Shown piece after piece: positions 46,617 through 55,487 of a stretch of 55,487 nt of DNA. Made by a program: the position numbers and the translations under genes. The notes beneath the pieces were generated by a model. It had not been told where the DNA came from. It searched no databases and worked only from the letters and a program-made list of their open reading frames with translations. Position 1 is the first letter of the stretch. The number at the start of each line of letters is the position of its first letter. Source of the stretch: Pseudomonas sp. Lineage in GTDB: Bacteria; Pseudomonadota; Gammaproteobacteria; Pseudomonadales; Pseudomonadaceae. The stretch covers positions 1 to 55,487 of the forward strand of contig NZ_JAUXXP010000010.1 in the NCBI RefSeq assembly GCF_030684895.1, written 5' to 3'.

Positions 46617-47519
46617 ATGCACATACTTCTGACTGGCGGGACCGGCTTGATAGGGCGAGCGCTATGCCGCCACTGGCTGCAACAAGGCCATCAGCTGACG
46701 GTGTGGAGCCGCCGTCCCGAGCAGGTTGCTGCCCTTTGTGGCGAGGCGGTGCGTGGCATTGGCCAGCTTGATGAGCTGGGTGAAGAGCCGCTGGATGCCG
46801 TGGTCAACCTGGCTGGTGCGCCGATTGCCGACCGGCCCTGGACGCGCAAGCGCAAGGCGTTGCTGTGGGCCAGCCGAATTGGTCTGACCGAACAACTGCT
46901 GGCCTGGTTGGAGTGTCGCGCGCACAAGCCGCAGGTGCTGTTGTCCGGTTCAGCCGTAGGTTGGTATGGCGATGGTGGCGAGCGCGAGCTGCATGAGGAT
47001 TCGCCGCCAGTGAGCGAGGATTTCGCCGCGCAGCTGTGTGGCGCTTGGGAAGAAACTGCCCAGCGCGCCGAGGATTTGGATATCCGTGTGGTGCTGCTGC
47101 GCACCGGGCTGGTGCTGGCCAGTGACGGCGGTTTCCTCAAGCGCCTGCTATTGCCCTTTAAGCTCGGCTTGGGAGGCCCTTTGGGCAATGGTCGGCAGTG
47201 GATGCCGTGGATTCATCTGGCTGATCAAATCGCCCTGATTGATTTTCTCCTGCAGCAGGACTCGGCCAGTGGTCCTTATAATGCCTGCGCGCCGACGCCT
47301 GAGCGCAACCGTGCCTTCAGCCAGGCCTTGGGCCGCGAGCTGCACCGCCCGGCCTTTATGCCGGCCCCGGCCATTGCCCTGCGCATGCTGCTGGGTGAGC
47401 TGTCGGTGCTGCTGCTCGGTGGCCAGCGCGCGATGCCGACGCGCTTGCAGGAGGCTGGCTTCAGTTTTCGTTTTACTCATTTGGATGTGGCCCTGGCGGA
47501 TTTGCTGGGCCATCACTGA
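46617..47519 (+). CDS. TIGR01777-family NAD(P)-dependent epimerase/oxidoreductase
   Basis: A 300-residue Rossmann protein of the extended SDR/TIGR01777 group: HILLTGGTGLIGRALC at the N-terminus, SGSAVGWYGDGGER in the middle. Substrate unknown. ATG 46617 is preceded by GCGAGGAC; an upstream in-frame ATG at 46590 lacks such a site. hemH follows after 12 bases. Confidence 0.9.
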   Translation: MHILLTGGTGLIGRALCRHWLQQGHQLTVWSRRPEQVAALCGEAVRGIGQLDELGEEPLDAVVNLAGAPIADRPWTRKRKALLWASRIGLTEQLLAWLECRAHKPQVLLSGSAVGWYGDGGERELHEDSPPVSEDFAAQLCGAWEETAQRAEDLDIRVVLLRTGLVLASDGGFLKRLLLPFKLGLGGPLGNGRQWMPWIHLADQIALIDFLLQQDSASGPYNACAPTPERNRAFSQALGRELHRPAFMPAPAIALRMLLGELSVLLLGGQRAMPTRLQEAGFSFRFTHLDVALADLLGHH

Positions 47520-47531
47520 TTAGGACTTTGC

Positions 47532-48554
47532 ATGACCGATCACGCCTTGTTACTGGTAAATCTGGGCTCGCCGGCCTCCACTTCCGTGGCTGATGTGCGC
47601 CGCTATCTCAACCAGTTCCTTATGGATCCTTATGTCATTGATGTGCCATGGCCGCTGCGCCGGCTGATCGTTTCGCTGATATTGATCAAGCGTCCGGCGG
47701 CTTCGGCGCATGCCTATGCCTCGATCTGGTGGGACGAAGGCTCGCCGCTGGTGGTGCTGAGCAAGCGTCTGCATCAAGCGATGAAGGCGTCCTGGAGTCA
47801 CGGCCCGGTGGAGCTGGCCATGCGCTATGGCGAGCCGTCGCTGCAAACCGTGCTGACCCGTCTGGCCGAGCAGGGCATCAAGCAGGTCACCCTGGCGCCG
47901 CTTTACCCGCAGTTTGCCGACAGCACCACCACCACGGTGATCGAAGAAGCCAAGCGGGTAGTGCGTGAGCAGCAGCTGCCAATCCGCTTTTCCATCCTGC
48001 CGCCATTCTTCGATCAGCCGGAATACCTGGACGCCCTGGTCGACAGCGCCAAGCCTTATCTGGAACAGGATTTCGACCATCTGCTGCTGAGTTTCCACGG
48101 CCTGCCGGAACGGCATCTGCACAAGCTAGACCCCAGTAATCACTGCCTGAAAGGCGCCGATTGCTGCCGTACGGCCGCGCCCGAAGTGCTTGCCAGCTGT
48201 TACCGCGCACAATGTTTACGAAGCGCCGAGCTGTTTGCCCAGCGCATGGGGCTTAAGCCCGAGCAATGGTCGGTGTCGTTCCAATCGCGCCTGGGCCGCG
48301 CCAAGTGGATCGAGCCCTACACCGAAGCGCGTCTCGACGAGCTGGCCAAACAGGGCGTGAAGAAGCTCTTGGTGATGTGCCCGGCCTTTGTCGCCGATTG
48401 CATCGAAACCCTGGAAGAAATCGGCGACCGTGGCCGCGAGCAGTTTGTTGAAGCCGGCGGCGAGAGTCTGCAGCTGGTGCCGTGTCTGAATGATCACCCA
48501 AGCTGGGTGGCCGCATTAAAAACGCTGAGCGAGCGCGCACCGCTGATGCTCTAA
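47532..48554 (+). CDS. hemH: Ferrochelatase
   Basis: A 340-residue enzyme inserting iron into protoporphyrin IX, the last step of haem synthesis. [10 protein letters not shown] starts the protein, and [12 protein letters not shown] contains the catalytic histidine. Protoporphyrin is a photosensitiser, so sharing a possibly light-controlled transcript with the TIGR01777 gene would make sense. Confidence 0.96.
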   Translation: MTDHALLLVNLGSPASTSVADVRRYLNQFLMDPYVIDVPWPLRRLIVSLILIKRPAASAHAYASIWWDEGSPLVVLSKRLHQAMKASWSHGPVELAMRYGEPSLQTVLTRLAEQGIKQVTLAPLYPQFADSTTTTVIEEAKRVVREQQLPIRFSILPPFFDQPEYLDALVDSAKPYLEQDFDHLLLSFHGLPERHLHKLDPSNHCLKGADCCRTAAPEVLASCYRAQCLRSAELFAQRMGLKPEQWSVSFQSRLGRAKWIEPYTEARLDELAKQGVKKLLVMCPAFVADCIETLEEIGDRGREQFVEAGGESLQLVPCLNDHPSWVAALKTLSERAPLML

Positions 48555-48710
48555 CCGAATAAGGCGCGGCTGTCATTCGCTCGAAGGGATGCCGCGCATT
48601 CGCCTCACTGATAACACCTAAGGGCGATACTCATCGCTCTGTATATCGGCCTAAGCTGGCAGCTCTTTCAACCGTCGTGCACCGCACCAACGGTGCCGAG
48701 GAGACTGCCA

Positions 48711-50042
48711 GTGCCCAACAACAATAACGGCTATCCCTCTTCCACCCGCGCCTGGGTAACGGTCGCCATCCTGATGGTGGCGTACGTGCTGTCGTTTATC
48801 GACCGGCAGATTCTCAATCTGCTGGTTGGCCCGATCCGCCGCGACCTGATGATCAGTGACACGCAGATGAGCCTGTTGATGGGCCTGTCCTTTGCGCTGT
48901 TCTACACCGTATGCGGCATCCCTCTGGGCCGACTGGCCGATACCAAAAGCCGCCGCGGGCTGATCGCCATCGGCGTGCTGTTCTGGAGTGCGGCCACCGC
49001 TGCCTGCGGTATGGCCAAGCTGTACTGGCAATTTCTGCTCTGCCGCATTGGCGTGGGCGTCGGCGAGGCGGCGTTGTCGCCGGCGGCCTATTCGCTGATT
49101 GCCGACAGCTTTCCGGCCGAACGCCGCGCCACCGCCATCAGCGTGTATTCCATGGGGGTTTACCTCGGCTCCGGTCTGGCCTTTCTGCTTGGCGGCCTGG
49201 TGATCCAGTTCGCCTCGGCGCAGGGCGATGTGACGCTACCGGTGTTTGGTGAAGTGCGCCCCTGGCAGCTGATTTTTCTGATTCTCGGTGCGGCAGGGAT
49301 TCTCTTTACTCTGCTTCTGCTGGCGGTCAAGGAGCCCGTGCGGCGCGGCGTTGGTGCCGGTATCGCGGTGCCGCTGGCGGATGTTGGCCGGTATATCCGT
49401 GCCAACCGGCGTACCGTGCTGTGCCATAACTTCGGTTTTGCCGGCCTGGCGTTTGCCGGTTACGGCAGCGCGGCCTGGATTCCGACCTTCTTTATCCGCA
49501 CCTACGGCTGGGACGCCGGCCAGGTCGGCATCGTCTATGGCAGCATTGTTGCGGTGTTCGGTTGTCTGGGTATCGTCTTTGGCGGCCGTCTGGCGGACTG
49601 GATGGCCAAGCGCGGCAGCAGCGATGCCAATATGCGCGTCGGTCTGTATGCAGCCATCGGTGCGGTGCCATGTGTGCTGGCCTTCCCGCTGATGGAAACT
49701 GCGCTATGGGCGGCGATTCTCACCGCGCCGGCGGTGTTTTTTCTGAGCATGCCATTTGGTGTCGCACCGGCGGCGATTCAGGAAATCATGCCCAACTCGA
49801 TGCGCGGCCAGGCCTCGGCGATCTACCTATTTGTGATCACCCTGATCGGCCTGGGCATCGGTCCGACGGCGGTGGCGCTGGTGACTGACTATGTGTTTGC
49901 CGATGACATGGCGCTGCGTTATTCGCTGCTGATCGTCACCAGCATCGCCGTGTTCAGCTCCATCGTGCTGCTGAGCATGAGTCTCAAGCCCTACCGCGAA
50001 AGTGTGGTGCGCTTGCAGCAGTGGTCGGCTAATCCGGCCTGA
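48711..50042 (+). CDS. MFS transporter (spinster-like)
   Basis: A 443-residue twelve-helix major facilitator protein. FIDRQILNLLVGPIRRDL in helix 1 and GRLADTKSRRGLI after helix 2 (the loop 2-3 signature) resemble the spinster-like group; GVGVGEAALSPAAYSLIAD is helix 4. Substrate unknown. GTG 48711 follows GAGGAGA; another GTG at 48693 is too close to that site. A hairpin terminator ends the unit. Confidence 0.88.
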   Translation: MPNNNNGYPSSTRAWVTVAILMVAYVLSFIDRQILNLLVGPIRRDLMISDTQMSLLMGLSFALFYTVCGIPLGRLADTKSRRGLIAIGVLFWSAATAACGMAKLYWQFLLCRIGVGVGEAALSPAAYSLIADSFPAERRATAISVYSMGVYLGSGLAFLLGGLVIQFASAQGDVTLPVFGEVRPWQLIFLILGAAGILFTLLLLAVKEPVRRGVGAGIAVPLADVGRYIRANRRTVLCHNFGFAGLAFAGYGSAAWIPTFFIRTYGWDAGQVGIVYGSIVAVFGCLGIVFGGRLADWMAKRGSSDANMRVGLYAAIGAVPCVLAFPLMETALWAAILTAPAVFFLSMPFGVAPAAIQEIMPNSMRGQASAIYLFVITLIGLGIGPTAVALVTDYVFADDMALRYSLLIVTSIAVFSSIVLLSMSLKPYRESVVRLQQWSANPA

Positions 50043-50081
50043 GTCGGGCTAGCAATCGCGTAATACTGTTCACTTAAGAAA

Positions 50082-50119
50082 AATGCCGCTTCCCTGTTAC
50101 AGGCAAGCGGCATTCTTTT
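50082..50119. terminator. Bidirectional-looking terminator after the MFS gene
   Basis: Perfect stem AATGCCGCTT (50082-50091) and AAGCGGCATT (50105-50114), with AAAA before and CTTTT after. It can serve both the MFS gene and converging uraA. Confidence 0.88.
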
Positions 50120-50130
50120 GCGCTTAGAAC

Positions 50131-50198
50131 CGTAGGATGGGTGATAACCCATCAGCCAATTGATGGGTTATCACCTAGGCGGCTCCACCGATCCTACG
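50131..50198. repeat. Nested palindrome between the MFS gene and uraA
   Basis: Inner arms GTGATAACCCATCA (50141-50154) and its perfect complement (50161-50174), outer arms CGTAGGAT (50131-50138) and ATCCTACG (50191-50198). It resembles dispersed Pseudomonas repeats of the GTAGGATGGGT type. Confidence 0.85.
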
Positions 50199-50254
50199 TC
50201 TTGGCTCACCAACCAAGGCTCTCTAATACAGTTAACCGCTTAAACGGTTGCGAG

Positions 50255-51523
50255 CTACAAATCCGGCTCTTCCAGCACGGTCTTGCTGCGCCAGCCTTGG
50301 CCACCCGGCAACACCAGGTTAAGTACCAGGGCGCAGATGGCGCACAGGGAAATGCCGGAGAGGGCGAAGTCGCTGTTGCCAATCATCATGCCGCCGATGC
50401 CGAACACCAGGGTCACCGAAACAATGATCAGGTTACGTGCTTCGGACAGATCGACTTGGTGACGGATCAGGGTATTCAAACCGACCACCGCGATGGAGCC
50501 GAACAGCAGGCAGAGAATGCCGCCCATCACCGGTACCGGAATGCTCTGCAGCGCGGTGCCGAACTTGCCGACAAAGGCCAGACCGATGGCGAAGCAGGCC
50601 GCCCAGGTCATGATCTTCGGGTTGTAGTTCTTGGTCAGCATCACCGCGCCGGTGACTTCCGCGTAAGTGGTGTTGGGTGGGCCGCCGAACAGGCCAGCGG
50701 CCGAGGTGGCCAGGCCGTCGCCAAGCAGGGTGCGGTGCAGGCCGGGCTTCTTGATAAAGTTCTTGCCGGTCACGCTGCCGATCGCTACCACGCCGCCGAT
50801 ATGCTCGATAGCCGGAGCCAGGGCGACCGGGACGATGTAGAGAATCGCACCCCAATGCAGCTCGGGTGTCACGAATGCCGGAATCGCCAGCCAGGGTGCG
50901 GCCGCGACATTGCTGGTGTCGATCACCCCGCAGAACGCAGCGACGATGCAGCCAACGATAATCCCCGCGAGGATCGGCACCAGGCGCAGCAGGCCACGGC
51001 CCATGGCGGCAACCAGCACGGTGGTGAGCAGCGCTGACATGGAAATCAGCATGGCGGTTTCATACGGCACCAGCTGCGCGCTGCCATCGCCGGCCTTGCC
51101 CATGGCCATGTTCACCGCCACTGGCGACAGCGCCAGGCCGATGGAAATGATCACCGGGGCAATCACCACGGGCGGCAGTAGGCGGTCGATAAAGCCCGCG
51201 CCTTTAACCCGCACCACGGCGCTGAGCAGGATATACACCAGGCCCGAGGCGACGATGCCGCCGAGCACGGCCGGCAGGCCGAACTCACCTTTGGCGGCGA
51301 GAATCGGTGCGATAAAAGCAAAGCTGGAGGCCAGAAACACCGGAACCTGGCGACCGGTCACCAGTTGGAACAGCAGGGTGCCGATACCAGCGGTGAACAG
51401 CGCGACGTTGGGGTCCATGCCGGTGATCAGCGGCATCAGCACCAGTGCGCCGAAGGCCACAAACAGCATCTGCGCGCCGGAAATGCCCTGGCGCCAGAGT
51501 GGATCGTTGTATTCGTCCTGCAT
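50255..51523 (-). CDS. uraA: Uracil permease (NCS2 family)
   Basis: A 422-residue nucleobase:cation symporter-2 protein with about 14 membrane segments. GGPPNTTYAEVTGAV and the preceding PAIEHIGGVVAIG are the substrate- and proton-site segments of UraA. Two bases after upp, it shares its transcript, so uptake and salvage of uracil are linked. Confidence 0.93.
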   Translation of the reverse strand: MQDEYNDPLWRQGISGAQMLFVAFGALVLMPLITGMDPNVALFTAGIGTLLFQLVTGRQVPVFLASSFAFIAPILAAKGEFGLPAVLGGIVASGLVYILLSAVVRVKGAGFIDRLLPPVVIAPVIISIGLALSPVAVNMAMGKAGDGSAQLVPYETAMLISMSALLTTVLVAAMGRGLLRLVPILAGIIVGCIVAAFCGVIDTSNVAAAPWLAIPAFVTPELHWGAILYIVPVALAPAIEHIGGVVAIGSVTGKNFIKKPGLHRTLLGDGLATSAAGLFGGPPNTTYAEVTGAVMLTKNYNPKIMTWAACFAIGLAFVGKFGTALQSIPVPVMGGILCLLFGSIAVVGLNTLIRHQVDLSEARNLIIVSVTLVFGIGGMMIGNSDFALSGISLCAICALVLNLVLPGGQGWRSKTVLEEPDL

Positions 51524-51525
51524 GC

Positions 51526-52164
51526 TTAGGCGTCCTTCTGCTTGGTGCCGAAGATCTTGTCGCCGGCATCACCGAGGCCGGGAATGATGTAGCCGTGTTC
51601 GTTCAGGCGCTCGTCGATGGAGGCGGTGAAGATCAGCACATCCGGGTGTGCGTCGTTGACCACCTTGATGCCTTCAGGAGCGGCGACCAGCACCATGGCG
51701 CGAATATCCTTGCAGCCGGCTTTTTTCAGCAGGTCGATGGTGGCGACCATCGAGCCGCCGGTGGCCAGCATCGGGTCGATGATCATCGCCAGACGCTCGT
51801 CGATTTCCGGCACCAGCTTTTCCAGGTAGGTATGTGCCTGCAGCGTCTCCTCATTGCGCGCCACGCCCACGGCGCTGACTTTGGCCCCGGGAATCAGGCT
51901 GAGTACGCCTTCGAGCATGCCGATGCCTGCACGCAGGATGGGTACGACGGTGATTTTCTTGCCGGAGATTTTTTCCACCTGCACGGTGCCGCACCAGCCT
52001 TCGATCTCGCAGTTTTCCAGCGGCAGATCCTTGGTTGCCTCGTAGGTCAGCAGCGCGCCAACTTCCTGGGCCAGCTCGCGAAAGTTCTTCGTGCTGATAT
52101 CGGCGCGGCGCATCAGGCCGAGTTTGTGGCGGATCAGCGGGTGGCGGATCTCGAGGATGGGCAT
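51526..52164 (-). CDS. upp: Uracil phosphoribosyltransferase
   Basis: A 212-residue enzyme converting uracil and PRPP to [18 protein letters not shown] and the PRPP-binding [14 protein letters not shown] are diagnostic, and the C-terminal [12 protein letters not shown] is the uracil-binding end. Divergent from hpt, the other salvage gene, over a 245-base spacer in which I could not place promoters securely. Confidence 0.96.
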   Translation of the reverse strand: MPILEIRHPLIRHKLGLMRRADISTKNFRELAQEVGALLTYEATKDLPLENCEIEGWCGTVQVEKISGKKITVVPILRAGIGMLEGVLSLIPGAKVSAVGVARNEETLQAHTYLEKLVPEIDERLAMIIDPMLATGGSMVATIDLLKKAGCKDIRAMVLVAAPEGIKVVNDAHPDVLIFTASIDERLNEHGYIIPGLGDAGDKIFGTKQKDA

Positions 52165-52409
52165 GGCGGGGTCTCCGGCAGGACGGGCGAAAAATTGCGT
52201 TAGATTAAAGCATTGGCTATGCCAAGTGCTGGGCCAAGATGGCCTAATGTCGCTAAATAGCGGCTAACGTGTCGCCGCTTGCGGGCAATTGCCGCAGTTG
52301 GTCTGCCGGGGCTTGCTCTGCATGGCGCAGATGCGTACCTTTGCCGGCTTTTATTTTGACGCATTGATCAGCTTTCTGGTCTGGCGTCCCGCTCCCAAGA
52401 GGAAACAGC

Positions 52410-52967
52410 ATGTCCGTCGATCTCGCGCATATCCGCCAAGTTATGGCTGAAGCCGATTGCCTGCACAGCAATGCCGAGGTTGAGGTGGCCATCGACAGCA
52501 TGGCGGCCGCCATCAACAACGAGATGGCCGACAGCAATCCTGTAGTGTTCTGCGTGATGAACGGCGGGCTGATCTTCTCCGGCAAGCTGCTGCCCAAGCT
52601 CAACTTCCCGCTGGAATTGTCCTATCTGCACGCCACTCGCTACCGCAATGAAACCAGCGGCGGCGAGCTGTTCTGGAAGGCCAAACCGGAAATCTCCTTT
52701 ATCGACCGCGACGTGCTGATCATCGACGACATCCTCGATGAAGGGCACACCCTCGGTGCAATCATCGATTTTTGCCGGCACGCCGGCGCCAAGAACGTGC
52801 GCATCGCTGTGCTGGTAGACAAGACCCACGACCGCAAGGCACGCCCCGACCTCAAGGCTGATTACGTTGGCATGGCCTGCGTTGATCGTTACGTGTTTGG
52901 CTATGGTATGGACTACAAGGGCTACTGGCGCAATGCGCCGGGTATCTATGCAGTTAAAGGGTTGTAA
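52410..52967 (+). CDS. hpt: Hypoxanthine-guanine phosphoribosyltransferase
   Basis: A 185-residue purine salvage enzyme making IMP or GMP. DVLIIDDILDEGHTL is the PRPP-binding signature and VVFCVMNGGLIFSGKL the flexible N-terminal segment. Start ATG 52410 has AAGAGGAAA upstream. The cupin gene follows after five bases. Confidence 0.92.
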   Translation: MSVDLAHIRQVMAEADCLHSNAEVEVAIDSMAAAINNEMADSNPVVFCVMNGGLIFSGKLLPKLNFPLELSYLHATRYRNETSGGELFWKAKPEISFIDRDVLIIDDILDEGHTLGAIIDFCRHAGAKNVRIAVLVDKTHDRKARPDLKADYVGMACVDRYVFGYGMDYKGYWRNAPGIYAVKGL

Positions 52968-52972
52968 GACGC

Positions 52973-53446
52973 ATGACTGAGCCACGCTTTCTCGATCAGA
53001 CCCTGTTTGGCGCACTGGCCGAGCAAGCGGCGGCCAGCTCACGGCAACGCCAGCACCATAACTTCCACCAGATGGAAGAGCCCTGCCATCGCATGGCGGT
53101 GGGGCTGCAGCCGGACACCTATATCCCGCCGCATCGCCATCTTTCGGCGGATAAGGCCGAAGCGCTGCTGGTGCTGAAAGGTCGCCTGGGCTTGCTGATC
53201 TTTAATGACAGCGGTGAGGTGCTGGATAAGCGCGTGCTGGAGGCGGGTGGCGCCTGTGTCGGCGTCGACCTGCCGCCAGGAGTGTTTCACGCCCTGGTGG
53301 TATTGGAAGCCGACAGCATTCTGTTCGAGTGCAAAGCCGGGCCCTACAAACCGGTGGGCGAGGGCGAGCAGGCCAGCTGGGCGCCGCGTGAAGGCGAGCC
53401 TGGGGTTGCCGACTACCAAGCCTGGATGCGCGCGCAATTTAGGTAG
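52973..53446 (+). CDS. WbuC-type cupin-fold protein
   Basis: A 157-residue small-barrel protein. PPHRHLSADKAEALLVLKG holds the metal-ligand histidines of the cupin and VGVDLPPGVFHALVVLE the second half. WbuC relatives lie in polysaccharide clusters; the role here is unknown. Its TAG stop (53444-53446) is part of the palindromic repeat that follows. Confidence 0.86.
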   Translation: MTEPRFLDQTLFGALAEQAAASSRQRQHHNFHQMEEPCHRMAVGLQPDTYIPPHRHLSADKAEALLVLKGRLGLLIFNDSGEVLDKRVLEAGGACVGVDLPPGVFHALVVLEADSILFECKAGPYKPVGEGEQASWAPREGEPGVADYQAWMRAQFR

Positions 53447-53509
53447 CCCGGATGCAATCCGGGAGCGGTTTATGCTGCGTTAGATTTCCCCGGATTGCAT
53501 CCGGGCTAC
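53443..53509. repeat. Palindromic repeat (GTAGCCCGGATGCAATCC type), copy 3
   Basis: Perfect 21-base arms at 53443-53463 and 53489-53509. The GTAG of each end provides the TAG stop of both converging neighbours (wbuC-like, 53444-53446; sulP-like, 53506-53508 on the other strand). Confidence 0.92.
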
Positions 53510-55248
53510 ACGAGCTCTGCTTCTCCATCGGCCTTTGGCGCTAGCCAACGCAACGCTTTCTCCCTGGCTTGGGCCAGGTCGCGCACATAGGCCAGCTGTC
53601 CTTCCACTCGTACTATCCCTGCGCGGCGCAATTGCAGGCGCACCTGGGCCGTCGGCCCGCTCAATATCAGTCCGACCTGCTGCTCGCGGTAGTCGCGCAG
53701 TACGTTGTCCAGTGCGGCGATGGCGGTCATATCCAGCAGCGGCACCGCGCTGATATCGACGATCACCACCTTCACCCCAGGGGTAAAGCGTCTGAGCACG
53801 CTTAGGGCCTTTTCCGCTGCGCCGAAGAACAGCGGCCCGCGAATCGCGTAGGCCAGCACATGCTCGGGCAGGTCATTCAGCGCCTGGTGAAAGTGCTTGG
53901 GCAGCGCTTCGGTATCGGTCAGGTCGCTCATGCGTTTGATAAACAATCCGGCGGCCAGCAGCAGGCCGACGCCCACGGCCAGCACCATATCGAACAGCAC
54001 GGTAAGAATCAGGCAGGTCAGCAGCACCAGCACATCACTGCGCGGGGCGATGCGCAGGGTGTGGCGCACATGTCGCGGCTCGCTCATGTTCCACGCCACT
54101 ATCAGCAGCAAGGCTGCCAGCGCCGCCATCGGCAGGTAGCTGAACAGGGGCGCGAGAAACAGGATAGCGATCAGCACCACGCCGGCGTGGGCGATAGCGG
54201 CCATCGGCGAGTAAGCCCCGGCGCGCACGTTGGCGGCGCTGCGGGCAATCGCGGCGGTGGCGGTGATGCCGCCGAACAGCGGCGCGACCAGGTTGCCGAT
54301 GCCCTGGCCGATCAGCTCGCCATTGGGGTCATGCTTGCTGCCGGTCATGCCATCGGCGACCACCGCGCAGAGCAGCGATTCAATCGCCCCGAGCATGGCG
54401 ATGGCAAAGGCCGGGGCGAGCAGTTGGCGAAACAGCTCGAAACTCACCACCAGCGGTTGGCCATCTGCGCCAGGTAGCTGCCAGGGCCAGATAAAGCTTG
54501 GCAGAAATGGCGGAATACCGGGGTGCTCAACGCCATCCAGGCTGTAGCTGAAACGCTCGCCAATAGTCGCCACGGGAATCTGCAGGCTTTCCAGTAGCAG
54601 CCCGAGCAAGGCGCCGACCATCAGCGCCACCAGATGCCCCGGTACTTTCGGCACCCAGCGCGGCCAGATCAGCAGAGTCGCCAGGCACACCAGCGCCACC
54701 AGGCAGTCGCCCAATTGCAGGCTGGGCAGGGCGTGCAGCAGGCCGTTGAGTTGTTCGATGTAGTTGTTCGGCTCAGTGATCAGGTGCAGGCCCAGCAGAT
54801 CCTTGATCTGCAGGGTGGCGATGACGATGCCGATGCCGGCGGTAAAACCCAGCGTCACCGGGTAGGGGATAAATTCGATCAAGCGGCCGGCGCGCATCAG
54901 CCCGAGGGCAATCAGGATCACCCCGGCCATCAGGGTGCACAGCAGCAGGCCGCCGAGGCCGAATTGCTGGGTGATCGGCAACAGAATCACCACAAAGGCG
55001 GCGGTCGGCCCGGAAACATTGAAGCGCGAGCCACCAAACAGGGCGATCAGCGTACCGGCCACCAGCACCGTATACAGGCCGTGCTGCGGTGCTACACCGA
55101 CGGCAATCGCCAGGGCCATGGCCAGCGGAATGGCGATGATGCCCACCGTGACCCCGGCGCTCAGGTCGCTGCGCAGGTTTTTCCAGCCGTAGCCGGCGCG
55201 CAAGGTCTGGCGCCAGGCGGAGAACAGCGGCGGTAAGGGCAGCGACAT
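53506..55248 (-). CDS. SulP-family inorganic anion transporter with STAS domain
   Basis: A 580-residue transporter: about 12-14 membrane segments (residues 25-430), then a STAS domain (about 455-565; KVVIVDISAVPLLDMTAIAAL). The SulP signature FNVSGPTAAFVVILL lies near residue 75-90. Substrates in the family are sulfate, bicarbonate or dicarboxylates; carbonic anhydrase is distant here, so there is no local clue. Its TAG stop lies in the palindromic repeat. Confidence 0.92.
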   Translation of the reverse strand: MSLPLPPLFSAWRQTLRAGYGWKNLRSDLSAGVTVGIIAIPLAMALAIAVGVAPQHGLYTVLVAGTLIALFGGSRFNVSGPTAAFVVILLPITQQFGLGGLLLCTLMAGVILIALGLMRAGRLIEFIPYPVTLGFTAGIGIVIATLQIKDLLGLHLITEPNNYIEQLNGLLHALPSLQLGDCLVALVCLATLLIWPRWVPKVPGHLVALMVGALLGLLLESLQIPVATIGERFSYSLDGVEHPGIPPFLPSFIWPWQLPGADGQPLVVSFELFRQLLAPAFAIAMLGAIESLLCAVVADGMTGSKHDPNGELIGQGIGNLVAPLFGGITATAAIARSAANVRAGAYSPMAAIAHAGVVLIAILFLAPLFSYLPMAALAALLLIVAWNMSEPRHVRHTLRIAPRSDVLVLLTCLILTVLFDMVLAVGVGLLLAAGLFIKRMSDLTDTEALPKHFHQALNDLPEHVLAYAIRGPLFFGAAEKALSVLRRFTPGVKVVIVDISAVPLLDMTAIAALDNVLRDYREQQVGLILSGPTAQVRLQLRRAGIVRVEGQLAYVRDLAQAREKALRWLAPKADGEAELV

Positions 55249-55296
55249 AATGACTCCCTAGGGTCTGTTCCCGTTTCGTTCGCGGCCGCGCCGGAG

Positions 55297-55383
55297 CCTG
55301 TTTTAGCGCGAGGCAAGGCACGAGACACGAAGTTTGGTTGTTCCAAATGAGTGTCGAGAAACGCAGTATCGCGCTAAAACAGG
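55297..55383. repeat. Long imperfect palindrome upstream of the SulP gene
   Basis: Perfect 15-base arms CCTGTTTTAGCGCGA (55297-55311) and TCGCGCTAAAACAGG (55369-55383). The interior is partly paired and tipped by TTTGG-TTGTT-CCAAA. It is probably a dispersed hairpin element. Confidence 0.85.
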
Positions 55384-55404
55384 CCCGTCCCTGCGGGTTG
55401 CGCG

Positions 55405-55487
55405 CAAAATCTCGCCATGCGGTGTTGGAGGACTTGGCAAGGGGGCGACCATTACCTGCGTCCTCCGCCTAGCCTGGCGAGATTTTG
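55405..55487. repeat. Second palindromic element at the window end
   Basis: Arms CAAAATCTCGCCA (55405-55417) and TGGCGAGATTTTG (55475-55487) enclose an 57-base centre ending CCGCCTAGCC. It may continue beyond the window. Confidence 0.8.

Overview
The window is a piece of a Pseudomonas chromosome. It opens with the 3' end of a 5S rRNA gene. Most of the gene order matches what I recall of the P. aeruginosa PA4645-PA4690 region: hpt, upp-uraA, hemH, a photolyase cluster, murI-moeB-prmC-prfA-hemA, a TPR lipoprotein-lolB-ispE, tRNA-Gln-prs-rplY-pth-ychF-tRNA-Met, carbonic anhydrase, rimI, psi subunit and mksBEF. Coding GC is high, housekeeping genes look intact, and I see no insertion sequence, phage, CRISPR array or frameshifted gene. 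The palindromes of the GTAGCCCGGATGCAATCC type suggest a mendocina/stutzeri/alcaligenes-like species rather than P. aeruginosa, but this is a weak inference.

Layout. 1-125: 5S end and rrn terminator. 224-3789 (+): two PqiA-type membrane proteins and a six-domain MCE protein, a probable intermembrane lipid transport system, ending in a strong terminator. 3842-8761 (-): mksF-mksE-mksB, an SMC-type condensin, with GC-rich palindromes between mksF and mksE. 9051-14083 (+): four adjacent secreted proteins sharing a short motif directly after the signal peptide; this is the least understood block. 14337-16815 (+): carboxy(nor)spermidine decarboxylase and dehydrogenase. 17101-19973 (+): leuA, a psi-subunit gene whose start overlaps the leuA stop, and rimI. 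20114-23668 (+): exported nucleotidase, carbonic anhydrase, EamA transporter. 23839-30954 (-): tRNA-Met, ychF, pth, rplY, prs, two identical tRNA-Gln, ispE, lolB, TPR lipoprotein. 31138-36003 (+): hemA, prfA, prmC, moeB-like, murI.

36669-46421 (-) is the most coherent functional block. A nine-gene chain with overlapping or nearly touching reading frames runs ybgA, a MerR/LitR-like regulator, photolyase, NTF2-like, SDR, FAD oxidoreductase, DUF1365, cyclopropane-fatty-acid-synthase-like and DUF2878. A Trp-rich protein gene and a renalase-like FAD gene lie upstream on the same strand. The promoter in front of ybgA carries two TGTACA-N12-TGTACA repeats, and a TATACA-N12-TGTATA repeat lies between the renalase-like gene and the divergent TIGR01777-hemH pair. 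This fits a light-responsive, LitR-type regulon joining DNA repair, membrane-lipid modification and perhaps porphyrin handling.

46617-55248: TIGR01777 oxidoreductase, hemH, an MFS transporter, uraA and upp (-), hpt and a WbuC-type cupin (+), and a SulP anion transporter (-). Several intergenic spaces hold palindromic repeats; one copy supplies the stop codons of both converging genes at 53443-53509. No gene-free stretch exceeds 300 bases. The longest, 8762-9050, 16816-17100, 14084-14336 and 52165-52409, hold only the terminators or repeats listed or nothing I can assign.
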